64,000 nucleotides of DNA from Vitellaria paradoxa (Eukaryota > Streptophyta > Magnoliopsida > Ericales > Sapotaceae), in NCBI GenBank assembly GCA_019916065.1, contig CM034237.1, positions 41,894,485-41,958,484 on the forward strand, given 5' to 3'. The translations under genes and the position numbers were made by a program. This document shows positions 24,782 through 37,249 of the stretch, in pieces. The notes under the pieces are model-generated. The model had not been told where the DNA came from. It did no database searches and saw nothing but the letters and a program-made list of their open reading frames with translations. Every line of letters starts with the position of its first letter. Positions within the stretch are counted from its first letter, which is position 1.

Positions 24782-25456
24782 CTAGTCCCCCCTAATCTCT
24801 ATCACCTCATCGCCATATGGGAACTTGAGAACTTGGTGATAAGTAGAGCAAGCTGCCTTTAACATGTGAATCCAAGATCTCCATACTATTGTATTATAGG
24901 AAGACGGTGCATCCACCATTATGAACTCTACCTCATATCCAACTGGTCCTGCTCGAACAAGTATGATGACCCCTCTGAGTGGCCAGACTGGGGCAAAGTT
25001 GTACCCAGTAAGTGGGGATTCAACTAGTTCTAAGTCTTTTTCAGTTAGCCTCAACTTTTTGAATAGACTTAGAAACATAACCTCAATTGAACTCTTAGCG
25101 TCAACTAGGATTCTTCTCACGTCTGACTCAAACATCTGGAGAGTAATCACTAAGGCATCATTATATGGTCGTTGCACTCCATCACACTCGTCTTCAAAAA
25201 ATGATATGCCCCGAGTAGCTTTTCTTTTCGGATGTTTGCTTGGCGTAGTATTCACTTTCAACACTTCTCCAAACCTACCAACATGCTGCTCTTCTCCTCT
25301 GGGGTAAACGATAATACCTTGTGGGTGATTCTCTATATGAATAACATGGATAGCCGCTGTCCTTTGTACTTTCCTTCTCGGTCGTGCCCTTGGTGGGGGT
25401 TTTCCCTTCATCGTCCCGTTGATCGTCTGGTTCTTTTCTCCTTTTCCTTTGATCAC
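24782..25456 (-). pseudogene. Tat aspartic protease fragment
   Basis: A 224-residue minus-strand open frame contains the Tat protease region: ISFFEDECDGVQRPYNDALV, then VRRILVDAKSSIEVMFLSLF, then VVWRSW/MLKAACSTYHQVLKF near the end. The active site, normally D-x-G-S-S, reads D-A-K-S-S, so the glycine of the catalytic triplet is lost. It is the longest open segment of the element, but the start Met is probably not a true initiation site because Gag-Pol is translated as a polyprotein. Confidence 0.8.
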
Positions 25457-25559
25457 CCATTTGATTTCCCCATGGAGCTTGGTGTTGCTATTTTTGTTCG
25501 TGCGTCTTAGCCTAATTGATGTACTCTTTCAGATGGCCTTCCTTTACCAAATCCTCCAA

Positions 25560-26650
25560 GAGATATCGCAAAGAACGACATACCCCAGTGCAATGCCCCC
25601 TATCTTGGTGATAAAAACAGTAATCTCTATGAGTTTCCTTGCCTGAAAAATCAGGCTATCTCCTCAGCCACCTGAAATACAATTTATCTTTGATGAGGGG
25701 GAGGATTTTGAAGATCAGTTTCTTGAACACCGTGTTGACAATTTCAAAGGCTGACTTCTTATCTTCAATAAACTCCATTTTCCCTTCTCGCTGTTTTTCC
25801 TCCCCTGGACCCCGCTGGCTTCACTTCCTTCTAGTTGGCTTTCTTCATCTCGTCTTTTACTTTGGCATATTTTTTATTCTACATATCAAGTTCGACATGT
25901 TTACTGCTAACTTCTTTGTAAGAGAAAACCAAAAATTTTCACCTTTCTGCAATCCCAATTTGATGGAAGTGACTGCCAATTGTTCAGAGTAACCTTCTAC
26001 TTCATTGTAGACCTCTATGTACCTTCAAGAATAATCCCTAAGACTTTTGTTACTTCTCCTCTTGATAGTGTGAAGCACGTTAGTAGTTTTTGGCTATTTT
26101 GCATTAGCCAAAAATTTAGTGATGAACTCTTTTGTAAGTTATTTCCAGCTGCTGATACTTCTTGGTGGCAGTTTGTGGAACCACTAGAAAACAACATCCC
26201 CTAGACTTGATAGAAATTCACGGTATATGGCCTGCATATAATGCCTATAGTGCGCCAATTGGTTTGATTTCCCATCATATGTTATAAAAGGAGGTGTCAC
26301 AAAATTTTTTAGGGGTTCTGACTCTGTAATATCACTTGTGAATGCAGAAGCAGAAATCTGTCCCAGTGTCTTCCTTGTCATTATTCCAGTAGATTGCACT
26401 AAGCTCTCTCACTCGACATATTGTGTTTTCTCCGCTTCCTTGGCCTTGCCAACCTTCTTTGCTTTTGGGGGTGCCACATCGTCACTTGAGAAACTCTTTC
26501 CTTCATCTTGCTACTTCTTTCGATCGGAATGCTTTTTTCTAGGAATATCATTTTTCTGTTGGGTTTTTGTTGCCTTTGTCCTTTACTGTTGCATGGACTC
26601 TCAGCATTGAATGTGGACGGAATGTGTATCCATGGGTTCAACTCCAGGTG
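25560..26650 (-). pseudogene. Tat Gag remnant
   Basis: Minus-strand fragments at 26184-26399 (PPFITYDGKSNQLAHYRHYM, matching the Gag capsid entry P-F-x-x-Y-D-G-x-x-D-P) and 26015-26197 (frames giving the FLANAKQSK / RGEVTKVLG-like block) mark Gag. A Lys/Arg-rich N-terminal segment lies at 26399-26641. Plus-strand open frames overlapping this area are mirror artefacts. Several shifts break the frame and no clear zinc knuckle was found. Confidence 0.75.
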
Positions 26651-27018
26651 CCATCATGGGAATCATGCCCAAGTCGCGCTTGGAACTTGGAATCTTTTTG
26701 CCATACACTTCTACCCCTTTTCCAGGATGCGTCTCAAGTTAATCGTCATACAATTCAACTCGGCTTGTTTCACATCCGTAAGGTCTTGTAACTCCTGCCT
26801 TCTTCTTGCTGCTTCAAAGTCACTAACTCTACATTGCTTTCTTACTATTTGGCTTGGGGTAGCAATGGTCATTATATTCCCTTTCTGCTTGGGAACCTCA
26901 ATATCTGTTGCTCTTCATGGGAATTATGGGGGTGTTGAATTTCTGCCAGAAGCCATAACTATTGAAAATTATAGAAAACAAATGAATATCATAAGAATAT
27001 GGGGAACAAAGAAACGAG

Positions 27019-27037
27019 CCACACAGTGGGCGTCAAA
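27019..27037 (-). other. Putative primer-binding site of Tat element
   Basis: Directly inside the 5' LTR the minus strand reads TTTGACGCCCACTGTGTGG, the G/C-rich sequence typically found at this position in Tat elements. I cannot assign the priming tRNA with certainty. Confidence 0.6.
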
Positions 27038-27707
27038 TCTTTGGCAATAAAAGATCTCTACTGGAACTGCTCTCCACATCAGCCTGAAATCCAAATGCAA
27101 GCTTGCCAAGCATAAAAGAAACAGAGGTTATGGTCGAAGGAAGGGTCTTCGACCTGAAAACCCTTCGATGGTAAAGTCAATGCAGGCTTGAGAAGACTAA
27201 GGAATGATAAGTAAAGGGAGAAGTACTCGTTTAACAATAAAGAGCGTACTTAAATTTTGGAGTTAAGTATTGTATTTATAGTAGGATAATATGAATAAAT
27301 TAATAAGCAAATAATACAATTGTAATCATTATGTATCTCATGTGTATATATTAAAGTACGTAATAATCTCCCTCTTTAAATGTCTTTCATTCCACATTTA
27401 ATGCCTTACATTCTATATTTAATGCACGTGAGCAAAGTAGGCATTTGAGTAGACTGAATGTGCTTTTTAGGATGCTAAACGTCACATCTACCTGCCATTT
27501 ATAAAGAGATGAACTAACTAAGTTAACTTTTAGATAATAAATTCAGTTCATTTACGATTTTGTATTTATAGTTAGGATCACACTAGTTGAATTCCAAAGC
27601 TGGGTGGAACCCATCTTCAGTCATTTTTTGATTACTTAATCCTGCTGAGCACTTTCCCATTGTGCTCGAGAGCACGCCATGTGTCTAGGGCCGTTTTCGT
27701 ACTAATA
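27038..27707 (-). repeat. 5' LTR of the Tat element
   Basis: This repeat pairs with 16726-17396. The terminal dinucleotide at its PBS side has mutated relative to the other copy, consistent with age. Confidence 0.85.
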
Positions 27708-27841
27708 TTTACCTACTAAAACGTTAACTTTTTGCCCTTTTCAAACATAAAAATATAAAAAAAACAATTAATTTTTTAGTAATTAGCTAGTATCCAGTTA
27801 AAAAAAAAAAACTAGCAAAAACCCAAACTCAATCTAATTTT

Positions 27842-28272
27842 GGCTCTGTTTGGAGCATTTTCTTTTTCTCTACATCTTTACAAATCTCTTTACTTTTACT
27901 CACTACATAAATTACGAGACTACAAGTTTTACAAATTTAAATAAATTTAAGCAACTTCAAACAATCCTTTGTAAAGTTACCGATGGAGATGTAATTACGC
28001 TGGCACTTTGGCTGTAATTTAAATCCAATGGTTGAATTAAAATTTAATAATTATATGTATTAAAGTATTTTTTAAGTTAAAAATATATAAATATATTTAA
28101 ATCATTAAATTTTAATTTAATAACTCAAATCAAATTATTATTATTGTTATTAAAATAACATTAAATTTGACGTCAATCCTTTCAAATTCGTAATACTTCT
28201 ATTGCGCATGTTACTGCGCGACTCACGAATTGTAAATTCAATCCAAATCCCAAAAACACTCCAAACAGTCCC
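27842..28272. mobile_element. MITE with CTGTTTGGAG termini
   Basis: The left terminus GGCTCTGTTTGGAGCATTTT and the reverse complement of the right terminus (GGGACTGTTTGGAGTGTTTT) form an inverted repeat around about 430 bp of AT-rich non-coding DNA. Both flanks have TTT. The GTTTGGAG-type terminus is common in plant Harbinger/Tourist-like MITEs. No transposase is present. Confidence 0.6.
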
Positions 28273-28483
28273 TTTGTTTATGCTGTCTTCTTTTTGTTAA
28301 ATTCCACAAACTATCCCTGACGTATGAATTTAGTCTCACCATGCTTACGTAAAATACTGTATCAAATTCTTTTATCCTGTTTACAAGCTTTTAATTAACA
28401 TCGAGGAAGATTGTATATAAGGTCCAAAACTGCATGGCGCGCGCCCAATAAGAATAATTGTGCTGTTTATTTAAAAAATTATA

Positions 28484-29892
28484 CATAAATTTTCAGGATT
28501 GATGGGCCCTGTAGTTACTTTTAAACTTCAAGGGCCTAAAGTTAAATATCAGCTGCTCAATTAATATGAGCTTGATCTGACCCTTCAATTTCAAAATTCA
28601 TTTTTTACGTTTAAAGTGGGGTAAAACAGTTAATTGAGAAAAAATTAAGTAATGAATTGAAGAGGAAGAAAGATAATTTTAAATGATGAAAGAGAAAAGA
28701 GAAAAAAGAAAAACTAAATATAAATAAAGGTAATAATTAAATATAAATAAAGATATAGTAAAATTTTAATTATTTTTATTTTTTAAAAATAATTAAGTTT
28801 ATATTAAAGATAAATAAAAATATAGTAAATTTTTAATTATTTTATTTTTAAAGGTTTATTGAAATTTATGTATATTAATTTAAAATTTTAATTAGTTATT
28901 TATATTTAGTTGTTATCTTTATTTAATTGTTTAATTGTAAACCTTAGTCTGACAAAAATTTTATTATATCTCTATTTATCTTTAATATAAATTAACATAT
29001 TTTTAAAAAGTAAAAATAATTAAAATTTATTATTTTTATTTATTTTTAGTTGTTATCTTTATTTGTTTTTAGTTGCTATATTCTTATTTATTTTGAATTT
29101 GTAACAATAAAAATATGATAAGTAAAAACAAATAAAAATAACAATAAAAGATAAATAAAAATAATAAATTTTAATTATTTTTACTTTTTAAAAATATGTA
29201 AATTTATATTAAAAATAAATAAAAATATAATAAATTTTTTGTTAGACTAAGATTTACAATTGAATTATATCATTATTTACTTTGAATTTGTAATAGTAAG
29301 AATATGGCAAATAACGACAAATAAATATAACAACTAAAAATAAATAAAAAATAATAAATTTTAATTATTTTTATTTTTTTAAAATATGTTAATTTATATT
29401 AAAGATAAATAGAGATACAATAAAGTTTTTGCCAGACTAAGATTTACAATTGAACAACTAAATACAGACAGCAACTAAAGATAAATAAATAATTAAAATT
29501 TTAAATTAATATACATAAATTTCAAAATACGTTTAAAAATAAAATAATTAAAAATTTACTATATTTTTATTTATCTTTAATATAAACTTAATTATTTTTA
29601 AAAAATAAAAAATAATTAAAATTTTACTATATCTTTATTTATATTTGATTATTATCTTTATTTATGTTTAGTTTTTTCTTTCTCTTTCATCATTTAAAAT
29701 TTTCTCTTTCTTCCTTTCAATTCATCATTTAATATTTTCTCAATTAACTGTTTTACCCTTCTTTAAAGGTGAAAACTGAATTTTAAAATTCAAGCGTTAG
29801 ATCAAACTCATATTAATTGAACAGTTGAAATTTAACTTTAGATTCCTAAAGTTTAAAAGTAATTTCAGACCCCTTCAATCCAAATTTTTATG
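28484..29892. repeat. Long inverted-repeat (foldback) element 1
   Basis: The left end (GATTGATGGGCCCTGTAGTT..., about 28496 onward) is the imperfect reverse complement of the right end (ending ...GACCCCTTCAATCC near 29881). Pairing continues through more than 300 bp, including CAGTTAATTGAGAAAA near 28631 and its complement near 29740. The interior contains further copies of AAATAAAGATA-type repeats in both orientations and the motif AGACTAAGATTTACAATTGAA. There is no coding sequence. The layout fits a foldback or long-TIR MULE-like element, but I found no clean target duplication, so the class is uncertain. Confidence 0.7.
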
Positions 29893-29893
29893 A

Positions 29894-31408
29894 GTAGCGA
29901 TAATGTCAGAGATACAATTATTAATATGAAAGCTCATTTAATGCATTTTCTAAGTATTGACAAAATTCCTCTCATTTCTTATTTTAAATTCTTTCTCCGA
30001 TATTAATTCCGCTTATCTTGATACATTCAACTCTATCTCTTTCTCTTTATTTAATAAAAATTTCTCTCTCCATTCTCTATTCTCGAAAAAAAACAAAACT
30101 CATCTTTTTTTTCTTTTTTTCTTTGAAAGGTTAAAAAAAAGCGCATCTTTTTTTCTTTTTTTTTTAAAGGTTAAAAAAAAAAAAAAACTCATCTAATTAT
30201 TCATTTGGCGGCCTTCTCAATGGGTCATTGCGCGCATATACGCGCTACACGTGCACGCGCGAGCAATAGAAAACCTGCGAGGAGTGGCGCCCTCTACCCG
30301 GGTTTCCGGATCAGCGCAGTGTAGCGGCTGAAATATAAAGTCCATTCAATTACACCTATTTAATTTAATTTATAAACATTTTTTTACTATTTATTTCACA
30401 TTTTTTTTCAATTTATATAATTAAAAACTAAACAAAATTAAATATTCAATTAATAATCTAACAAATAAAAAAATATTTATTATTTAACATTTTTGTGCTG
30501 TTTACTTAATTTTAATTTTATATTATTAAGATTTTATAATTTAAAAATAATAAAATTATATTTTAATATTTTCATAACATTGAGTCCGAAAAATCTATTA
30601 GACCTATTCTAAATACTATCAAATTAAACTTCAGTTATAAAATATATAGATGAACTTGAATAGGTCATCAAAAAAATTATCAATAATTTTTAATAAATCA
30701 TAAATATTTAATATTTTTAATAATTTTTAATAAATACTTCTTGTTACAATAATTGTAACAATATTGTAACAATAGGTATTTAAATGTTAAAAATTAAACT
30801 CATTCTTTTAATTATTCAACTACTAATATATTAAGAATTATTTTTGATAATTTATTCAAGTTCACCAATATATTTTAAAATTTAAGATTAATTTTATAGT
30901 ATTTAGAATGGGTCTAATAAATTTTCAGACTCGATGTCATTTTATTATTTTTATATTATAAAATCTTAAGAATATAAAATTAAAATTAAACATACAGCGC
31001 AAAAATATTAAATAATAAACATTTTCTTATTTGTTAGATTATTAATTGGATATCTTAATTTTATTTAATTTTTAATTATGTAAATCAAGAAAAAGTATGA
31101 AATAAACAGTAAAAAAAATGTTTATACATTAAGTAGACGTGATTGAACTACATTTAAGAATTAGATAGGGGCTAGATGAGTTTTTTTTATTTTTTTATTT
31201 TTTTATTTTCTTAGGAGTTGGAGGAAAGAGAGGGGGAGTCTCTATTAAAAAGAGAGGAAAAAATAAAAATAAATATATAAGGATGAAAGGAATTAACAAC
31301 GGAGAGAGAAGCTAGAATAAGAGATGAGAACAATTTTGTTAATAGTTACAAAATTCATTAAATGAGGTATAGCATTAACAATTATAGCTCTACCATTATC
31401 GTTACTAT
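29894..31408. repeat. Long inverted-repeat (foldback) element 2
   Basis: A near-palindrome of about 1.5 kb is centred close to 30745. Left-arm landmarks (CGATAATGTCAGAGATACAA at 29899, ATAAAGTCCATTCAAT at 30337, ATTAATAATCTAACAAAT at 30450) recur as reverse complements in the right arm near 31390, 31140 and 31030. The outer ends begin about where foldback element 1 stops. There is no coding capacity. The left arm carries a GC-rich segment (30205-30332) missing from the right arm. A long-TIR DNA transposon is the likeliest origin. Confidence 0.7.
30205..30332. other. GC-rich insert in left arm of foldback 2
   Basis: About 130 bp of GC-rich, CpG-rich sequence (for example GCGCGCATATACGCGC and GTGCACGCGCG) interrupts the left arm and has no counterpart in the right arm. 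Its end, GTGTAGCGGCTG, resembles GAGTAGCGGCTG near the 3' end of the SINE at 4436-4702, so it may be a SINE-derived fragment. That link is inferred from a short match. Confidence 0.45.
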
Positions 31409-32684
31409 TTTATTATATCTATTTAAAAATTATATTTTAAGTCCATTATATTTTTACGTTTTGTTCTCATTCGCTTAAAAATTATACTTTTGTCTCATTG
31501 ATTATATATCCTGTAATATGGATGAACATTTTAAGCCAACTTTACTGGATTGTCCTATTTTTCAAATCTATTTATTTATTTATTTTATTTTATTTTATTT
31601 TTTATAAATTCATTTAGTTATTTGAACTGGACTTGGGATTAAATGCTCCAGGCCAAGGGATTAAAAAAACATATTTCTTTATATTATTTATGTCTTATTT
31701 TATTTATATTTTTATAAAAATTAAATTTTTTAATTAAGAAATATATAAAAAAATATTTATTTTAATATTAAGAGAAGTTGCTGCGATCATCCAATTTTGG
31801 AATTGGATGCTGTTTTATCATCTATATAACAAATAATAAATATTTTCTTATTTGTTAGGTTATTAATTAGATATCTTAATTTTATTTAGTTTTTAATTAT
31901 ATAAATTAGGAAAAAATATGGAATAAATAGTAAAAAAATATTTATAAATTAAGTACACGTGATTGAATGGACTTTATATTTAAGAATTAGACAGATACTA
32001 GATGAATCCTTTTCTTTTTTTTTTTTGTATTCCTTTGTGTTAGAGAAAAGAGAGGAGAGTCTATTAAAAAGAGAAATAGTGACGAAAATAAATATATACA
32101 GATGGGAGGAATTAATGAGAGAGAGAAGCTAGGAGATGAGAACAATTTTGCCAATAGTTACAAAATGTATTAAATGAACTCTGAAATTAACAATTGCAGC
32201 TCTAGTATTATTGTTACCTTATTTTATTATATTTATTTAAAAATTATATGTTAAGTCCATTATATTTTTACGTTTTGCTCTCATCCGCTTAAAAATTATA
32301 CTTTTGTCTCGTTGGTTATAAATCTTTAACTTACCTATATTAATAAGAAGGATGAACATTTTAAGCCAAATTTACTGTCCTATTTTTCGAATTTATTTAT
32401 TTATTTTTTTTGTAAATTTATTTTATTTTATTTTTTGTAAATTCATTTAGTTATTTGAACTGGACTTAGGATTAAATGCTCCAGCCCAAGGGATTAAAAA
32501 GACATATTTCTTTATATTATTTATGTATTATTTTATTTATACTTTTTATAAAAATTAAAATTTTTAATTAAGAAATATATAAAAAATATTTATTTTAATA
32601 TTAAGAGAAGTTGCTGCGACCATCCAAACCAGATGTTGGAATTGGATGCTGTTTTATCATGCTTGTTTCATCATCCATATAACA
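31010..32684. repeat. Tandem duplication of an 821-bp unit
   Basis: Sequence from 31010 to 31830 is repeated from 31831 to 32684 with an offset of about 821 bp. Landmarks include ATTTTCTTATTTGTTAG at 31021 and 31842, GAACTGGACTTGGGATTAAA/GAACTGGACTTAGGATTAAA and GGATGCTGTTTTATCAT near both unit ends. The unit starts inside the right arm of foldback element 2 and runs past its end, so duplication followed the foldback insertion. The copies differ by scattered substitutions and small indels. It is non-coding. Confidence 0.8.
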
Positions 32685-35190
32685 AGGGAACTCATGATTT
32701 GACTCTCGTATATTTTTAATTATTGGATTTATTCAATAATTAAGATTATTTCTATCTTTCTCTATTTTAATTATTTTTTTCATTATTGCATATTAAAGGA
32801 TACTTATTAGACAAAGTCAACTAAATTTTTTTATTTTAAAAAAATGATATTTAAACTTTAATTTTTCTTAAATTTTTTAAATTAAAATTTCAATCTTAAA
32901 ACTTAAATTTTAAACATATATATTTTTGCACTCTTTGTGTCACATACACACACACACACATATATATAATAAGGGCGCTTATGATTTAAATGTCCCTCTA
33001 ACAAATTAAGATCCAAAAATTGAGATGGAATTTTATTTTTCAATAAATGGTTGAGATTTTTTACAAAACTTTTATTTTTTTTTTTTTACCCCACATCGTC
33101 AAAACACTACAATTTCAATTTTTTTCGTACAAAAGTACTAAAATTGTGGTATATGATTTTAATAAATGTAAATAACTCATAATTCTGAAAAGGGACCCAC
33201 TTTTTTGGGTTTTGAAAAGGAATTCACTTGTCTATGGTTCCAAAAGCGAGACCCACTTGTTTAAAAATCTAATATAGTTGTTAAATTTATATATTTCAAT
33301 TATATTAGTAATTAAATTAAAAATATAAATAAAAAATAGAGTTGAATTAAAAAACACAAATAAAAAAAATTTAAATAATAATAAGATTATTTCTTATATA
33401 ATAAAAATTCTTCGTATTTTTTAAATTTAAAAGTACAAAAAATACTGAATATTAATTAGGTTCGAAAGTAGTTATTTCTCTAAATTCTAATTATAAATTT
33501 AAATTAGTCATATTAGCTCTATTTGCTTTATTTTATAAAGCATATATGATTAATAATAATATTTTTTATTTAAATTATTTTTATAAAACCAATTAAAATT
33601 TATTACCAAATCTAATGTGGAATTCTATTTCATCATTCTATTTTTTTTTTATTTCTATAAATATTTGAATAAAATTAATTTTGTCGGATTGATTTTTTTA
33701 TATAATCAAACACAACATGTTTCAAAAATGTTCATCTCACATACTAAAATTCAAATGTTTAGATTAAGTTTTATTCTTCAACAAATAATTGAGATCTTTC
33801 ACAAAATTTTTGTTTCTTTATCTCACATCGTTAAAACACAATAAGTTCATTTCTTTTTTTTTTTTAACCTTAAAAGTACTAGAATTATGCTATATGATTT
33901 TAATAAATATAAAAAAAATTAACAAGTTCTGAAAATGGACCCACTTTCTTAAATTTTTAAAAAATAATTCACTTATGAATTCCAAAAGGGGGACCCATTG
34001 GCTTAAAAATTTAATATAATTGTTAAATTTATGTATTTCAATTACATTTATAATTAAATTAAAAATATAGAAAAGTGGAGTTACATTAAAAAAACACAAA
34101 TAGAAAAAGCTTAACTAATTATTAAGTTATTTCTCATGTAACAATAACTTTTAGTATTTTTAAAATTTAGAAGTACAAAAAATACTGAATATTAATTAAG
34201 CTCAGGAGTAGTTATTTTTCTAAATTATAATTTTAAATTTAAATTAGTTACATGGACTGTATTTGTTTTATTTTATAAACAATATATGATTAATAATAAT
34301 AATATTTTTCATTTAAGTTATTTTTATAAAACTAATTAAAAATTTATTATCAAATTCAATGTGGAAGACTTTATATTTATCATTCTATTTTTTATTTTCA
34401 CAAATATTTGAATAAAATTAATCTTGGGGTGTGATTTTTTTTTCTAAAATCTAATTTTAAATTTAAATTGATAAGGTTAATTATATCTATATAATAAACA
34501 TATTTCAAAAATGTTCCTCTCACAAACTAAAGTTTAAAAGCTGAGATTAAGTTTTATTCTTTAATGAGTGATTAATATCTTTTACAAACCAAAACTTCCT
34601 CTCAAACTCTTGCTCAGTTTTTGCGTCACTTCATATTTTAATAAATCATTAAGTTAAAATTGATGCTAATATCTGAAGAGTTGCATTGAGAAAAAGAGTT
34701 GTATTGAAAAAAGATAAAAATTTTGTTTCTAAGTATTACAAATGCATACATGCATGTTTAATTGTAGTTGAGGAGTGCCGTAAACATAGGTTAATCACTA
34801 GTATACAATAAGGGAGCTCATGATTTGAATTTTATATATTTTCAATCATTAGATTTATTCAATGGTCAGAATTATTTTTTCCTCTCTCAATTTTGATTGT
34901 CTTTTTAGTCACTTCACATGAATGGATATTTATTAGACAAAGTTAATTAAATTTTTTATTTAAAAAATGATATTTAAACATTAATTTTTTTTAATTTTTT
35001 AAAAAAACTTTTAAATCAAAATTTCAATTTTAATGTGTGCATAAAACTTAAATTTTAAATACATATATTTTTACACTCTTATGTCGTATATATATATATA
35101 GTAAGGAAACTCAAAATTTTAAATTTAAGATATTTTTAACTGTTAAATTTACTCAATAGTTAAGATTATTTTATAATTTTTTACATTAAT
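32683..35190. repeat. Composite repeat: ~740-bp tandem units between 290-bp repeats
   Basis: A unit of about 740 bp occurs twice with a partial third copy (about 32985-33722, 33723-34500, 34500-34590). Landmarks include AGTACAAAAAATACTGAATA near 33432 and 34173, and GGACCCACTTT near 33192 and 33937. This block is flanked by direct repeats of about 290 bp starting near 32683 and 34806 (AAGGGA(A/G)CTCATGATTTGA...). Each is followed by another truncated start of the same repeat (about 32969 and 35101). Everything is AT-rich and non-coding, and resembles a short satellite-like array. Confidence 0.65.
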
Positions 35191-35636
35191 TTTTTTGATA
35201 AATTTAAATTTAAATTATTTACATACTAAATTATATTTATATATATTTAAACACGAACAATTACTTAGTAATTAAAGTGGCCTGAGGCTACTATTTTTAG
35301 AGTTCCGTTAGCTCTTGTATAGATACTGTTATTTACAGCTGTCATAGTGTTACTACAAATGCGGAGTAATACAAGGGCTAGTCAATTGGTAGGTTGGGCC
35401 GAATTTAGGATAATTATTATCGAATGAATTTAGGTTTGAGTTTTAAGTTCGACAACATAAATTTATTATTTTTAAAAAACGAAAATTTGACTATTTTTAG
35501 ATAAAAAATAAATTATAAAACTATAAAGTAAGAAGTTTAATGTTAAACTACATTTTTATGAATTTTATTACAAAAACTTAACTTTTTTGTAAATAAACAT
35601 AAATAAAATAATATATAAATACATAAAATATAGATT

Positions 35637-35677
<41 letters not shown>

Positions 35678-35912
35678 ATATTTTAAACTGAATAAAAGGT
35701 AAGGAACTTAATCGAATTAAGTAAAATAATTTGATCCGCGCAGAACTAAATTAACTAATATCCTATATATAAATATATATTTAGTTTAAATGTTTTTATA
35801 AATTAATTATTATATTAATCAAAATCATATTATATATCTATAAATATTTAATTTTAGTTTTTATACAAATTTATTATATATATTATTCTTAATTTCAAAA
35901 ATATAAAAACCT
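35191..35912. other. AT-rich spacer with (TA)n
   Basis: No gene is seen. A long (TA)n microsatellite lies at about 35641-35674. Confidence 0.55.
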
Positions 35913-36162
35913 TGTGAGAAATAAAAAATAAGAAATAAGAAATAATAGAATTGGACAAATAATATAAGGTCTACATTTTGTCATATATATTATAAATACG
36001 AAGAAGAGATCTTTAAATAAACTTATAATGAGGGTATGTATAGTAACGATTTACATACCAAAATAAAATTAACTATTTACCCAATATTAAAATATAGAAT
36101 ATTCCAATGTAGGTAAATATATATAAATAATATATCACAATATAATATAAAATATTCTAACA
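35913..36162 (-). repeat. 3' LTR of split TRIM-like element
   Basis: About 250 bp, ending ...ATTCTAACA on the plus strand next to the purine tract. It is aligned to 40861-41088. Confidence 0.65.
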
Positions 36163-37249
36163 CCTCCTGCAAACTTAAGATGACAAACCAACTTGAGTTT
36201 GAAAATAAGAAAATTCTAAAAACAACTGAATCGAATAGTAGAATAAACCATGAATGTAGAATCTGGAGCTGTATGACTTCTAGTAATGACGAAATTTTGA
36301 CGGTGAGTTCATGAATAAAATTTCCTTGCCACTAGTATGATTATTTTTTAGATTAAAAATTGAAAAATAACCCAATATATAGAAAAAACAAAATTAAAAA
36401 ACATCAAAAAAAAACACCTTACTCTCCAGAATTTACGGCTAATAAGAAAAGATTGACATTTGTTAGCAAATTATAGTTGCTTCTATCAAGAATAGTACTG
36501 TCACACCCCGAATTTTCATAACCCGAATGCCCAAGGGTGACTTAGGATTAATTGTTTGAATGTAAAAATAAGATGATAATAACAAGCTGTCACACTCCAA
36601 ATTTTTTTTCCAAACTGGGGTTGACTCACAATAAAAATTTAAAGTATTCAAAATCCCTTGTTTATTCCAAACAATATTTATAAGTTATTAGACTGAATCA
36701 TTTGATGAGATCAACTACAGGGCACAAAATAAAAATAGAGAATAGTATTACAGAGCCTTCTAAACATTTCAACCATGCGATTAACATTAAATACCAAATA
36801 AAGTAAATTAGGTCTAATTTTAATAATTACAATCATCCAACAATTATTATTACAGACCACAATAATAAATAAGTCTTCCAGTGCTGCGCAAGAAAAATAA
36901 TTAATTTTGCTGGTGAAATATTTAAGAGAAATTAATCTCTTTCCAGCTCATCTTTAGTATCCTTGTGCTTAATATCCTGAAAAAAATATTCCCATAAGGG
37001 ATGAGCTACTAAAGCCCAGTAATCAGAATCTCCTATGTGCCTATATGCGGTGGTTGTAATGCTACACTGTATTAGGTGACCCACTACAGTGAATGTGATT
37101 AGGTGGCATACTGTTTATGCAACAATTAATTCAATAGATCTCAGCTGAATAATGCAAATTATACTTATAATGATTCGATGAAATCGTCACCGTAACTACT
37201 ATTTTACTTACATGTAAAAAATAGTTAAATGTTGATGTGTGCATCACAA

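Larger units (their letters stand above)
16726..27707 (-). mobile_element. Degenerate Ty3/gypsy Tat-type retrotransposon
   Basis: This minus-strand element of about 11 kb has LTRs at 16726-17396 and 27038-27707 and a near-perfect 5-bp target duplication (CTTAC 16721-16725, TTTAC 27708-27712). From the 5' LTR it reads: primer site, Gag, protease, reverse transcriptase, RNase H, HHCC integrase, then a 4-kb region with an antisense accessory frame before the 3' LTR. No chromodomain is present. The RT signature (CPKDQFSLPKIDQLVD, RGIYCSKVMSFGLKN), the long 3' region and the antisense frame are characteristic of the plant Tat lineage. All coding regions contain stops and shifts, and the LTRs differ noticeably, so it is an old inactive copy. 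Confidence 0.9.

Noticed and set aside
24921..26791. Plus-strand open frames of 70-180 residues
   Set aside because: They lie opposite the Tat gag and protease frames, have no family motifs, and are mirror artefacts of the minus-strand coding sequence.
6755..27712. Endogenous pararetrovirus
   Set aside because: Both elements have true LTRs, tRNA primer sites, polypurine tracts and integrase, so they are Ty3/gypsy retrotransposons.
28484..31408. MicroRNA precursor hairpins
   Set aside because: The inverted repeats are far longer than plant miRNA foldbacks, extremely AT-rich, and contain no known mature miRNA sequence that I recognise.
31010..35190. CRISPR array or bacterial contamination
   Set aside because: The units are hundreds of bases long, diverged and AT-rich, with no regular spacer structure; all surrounding sequence is plant-type.
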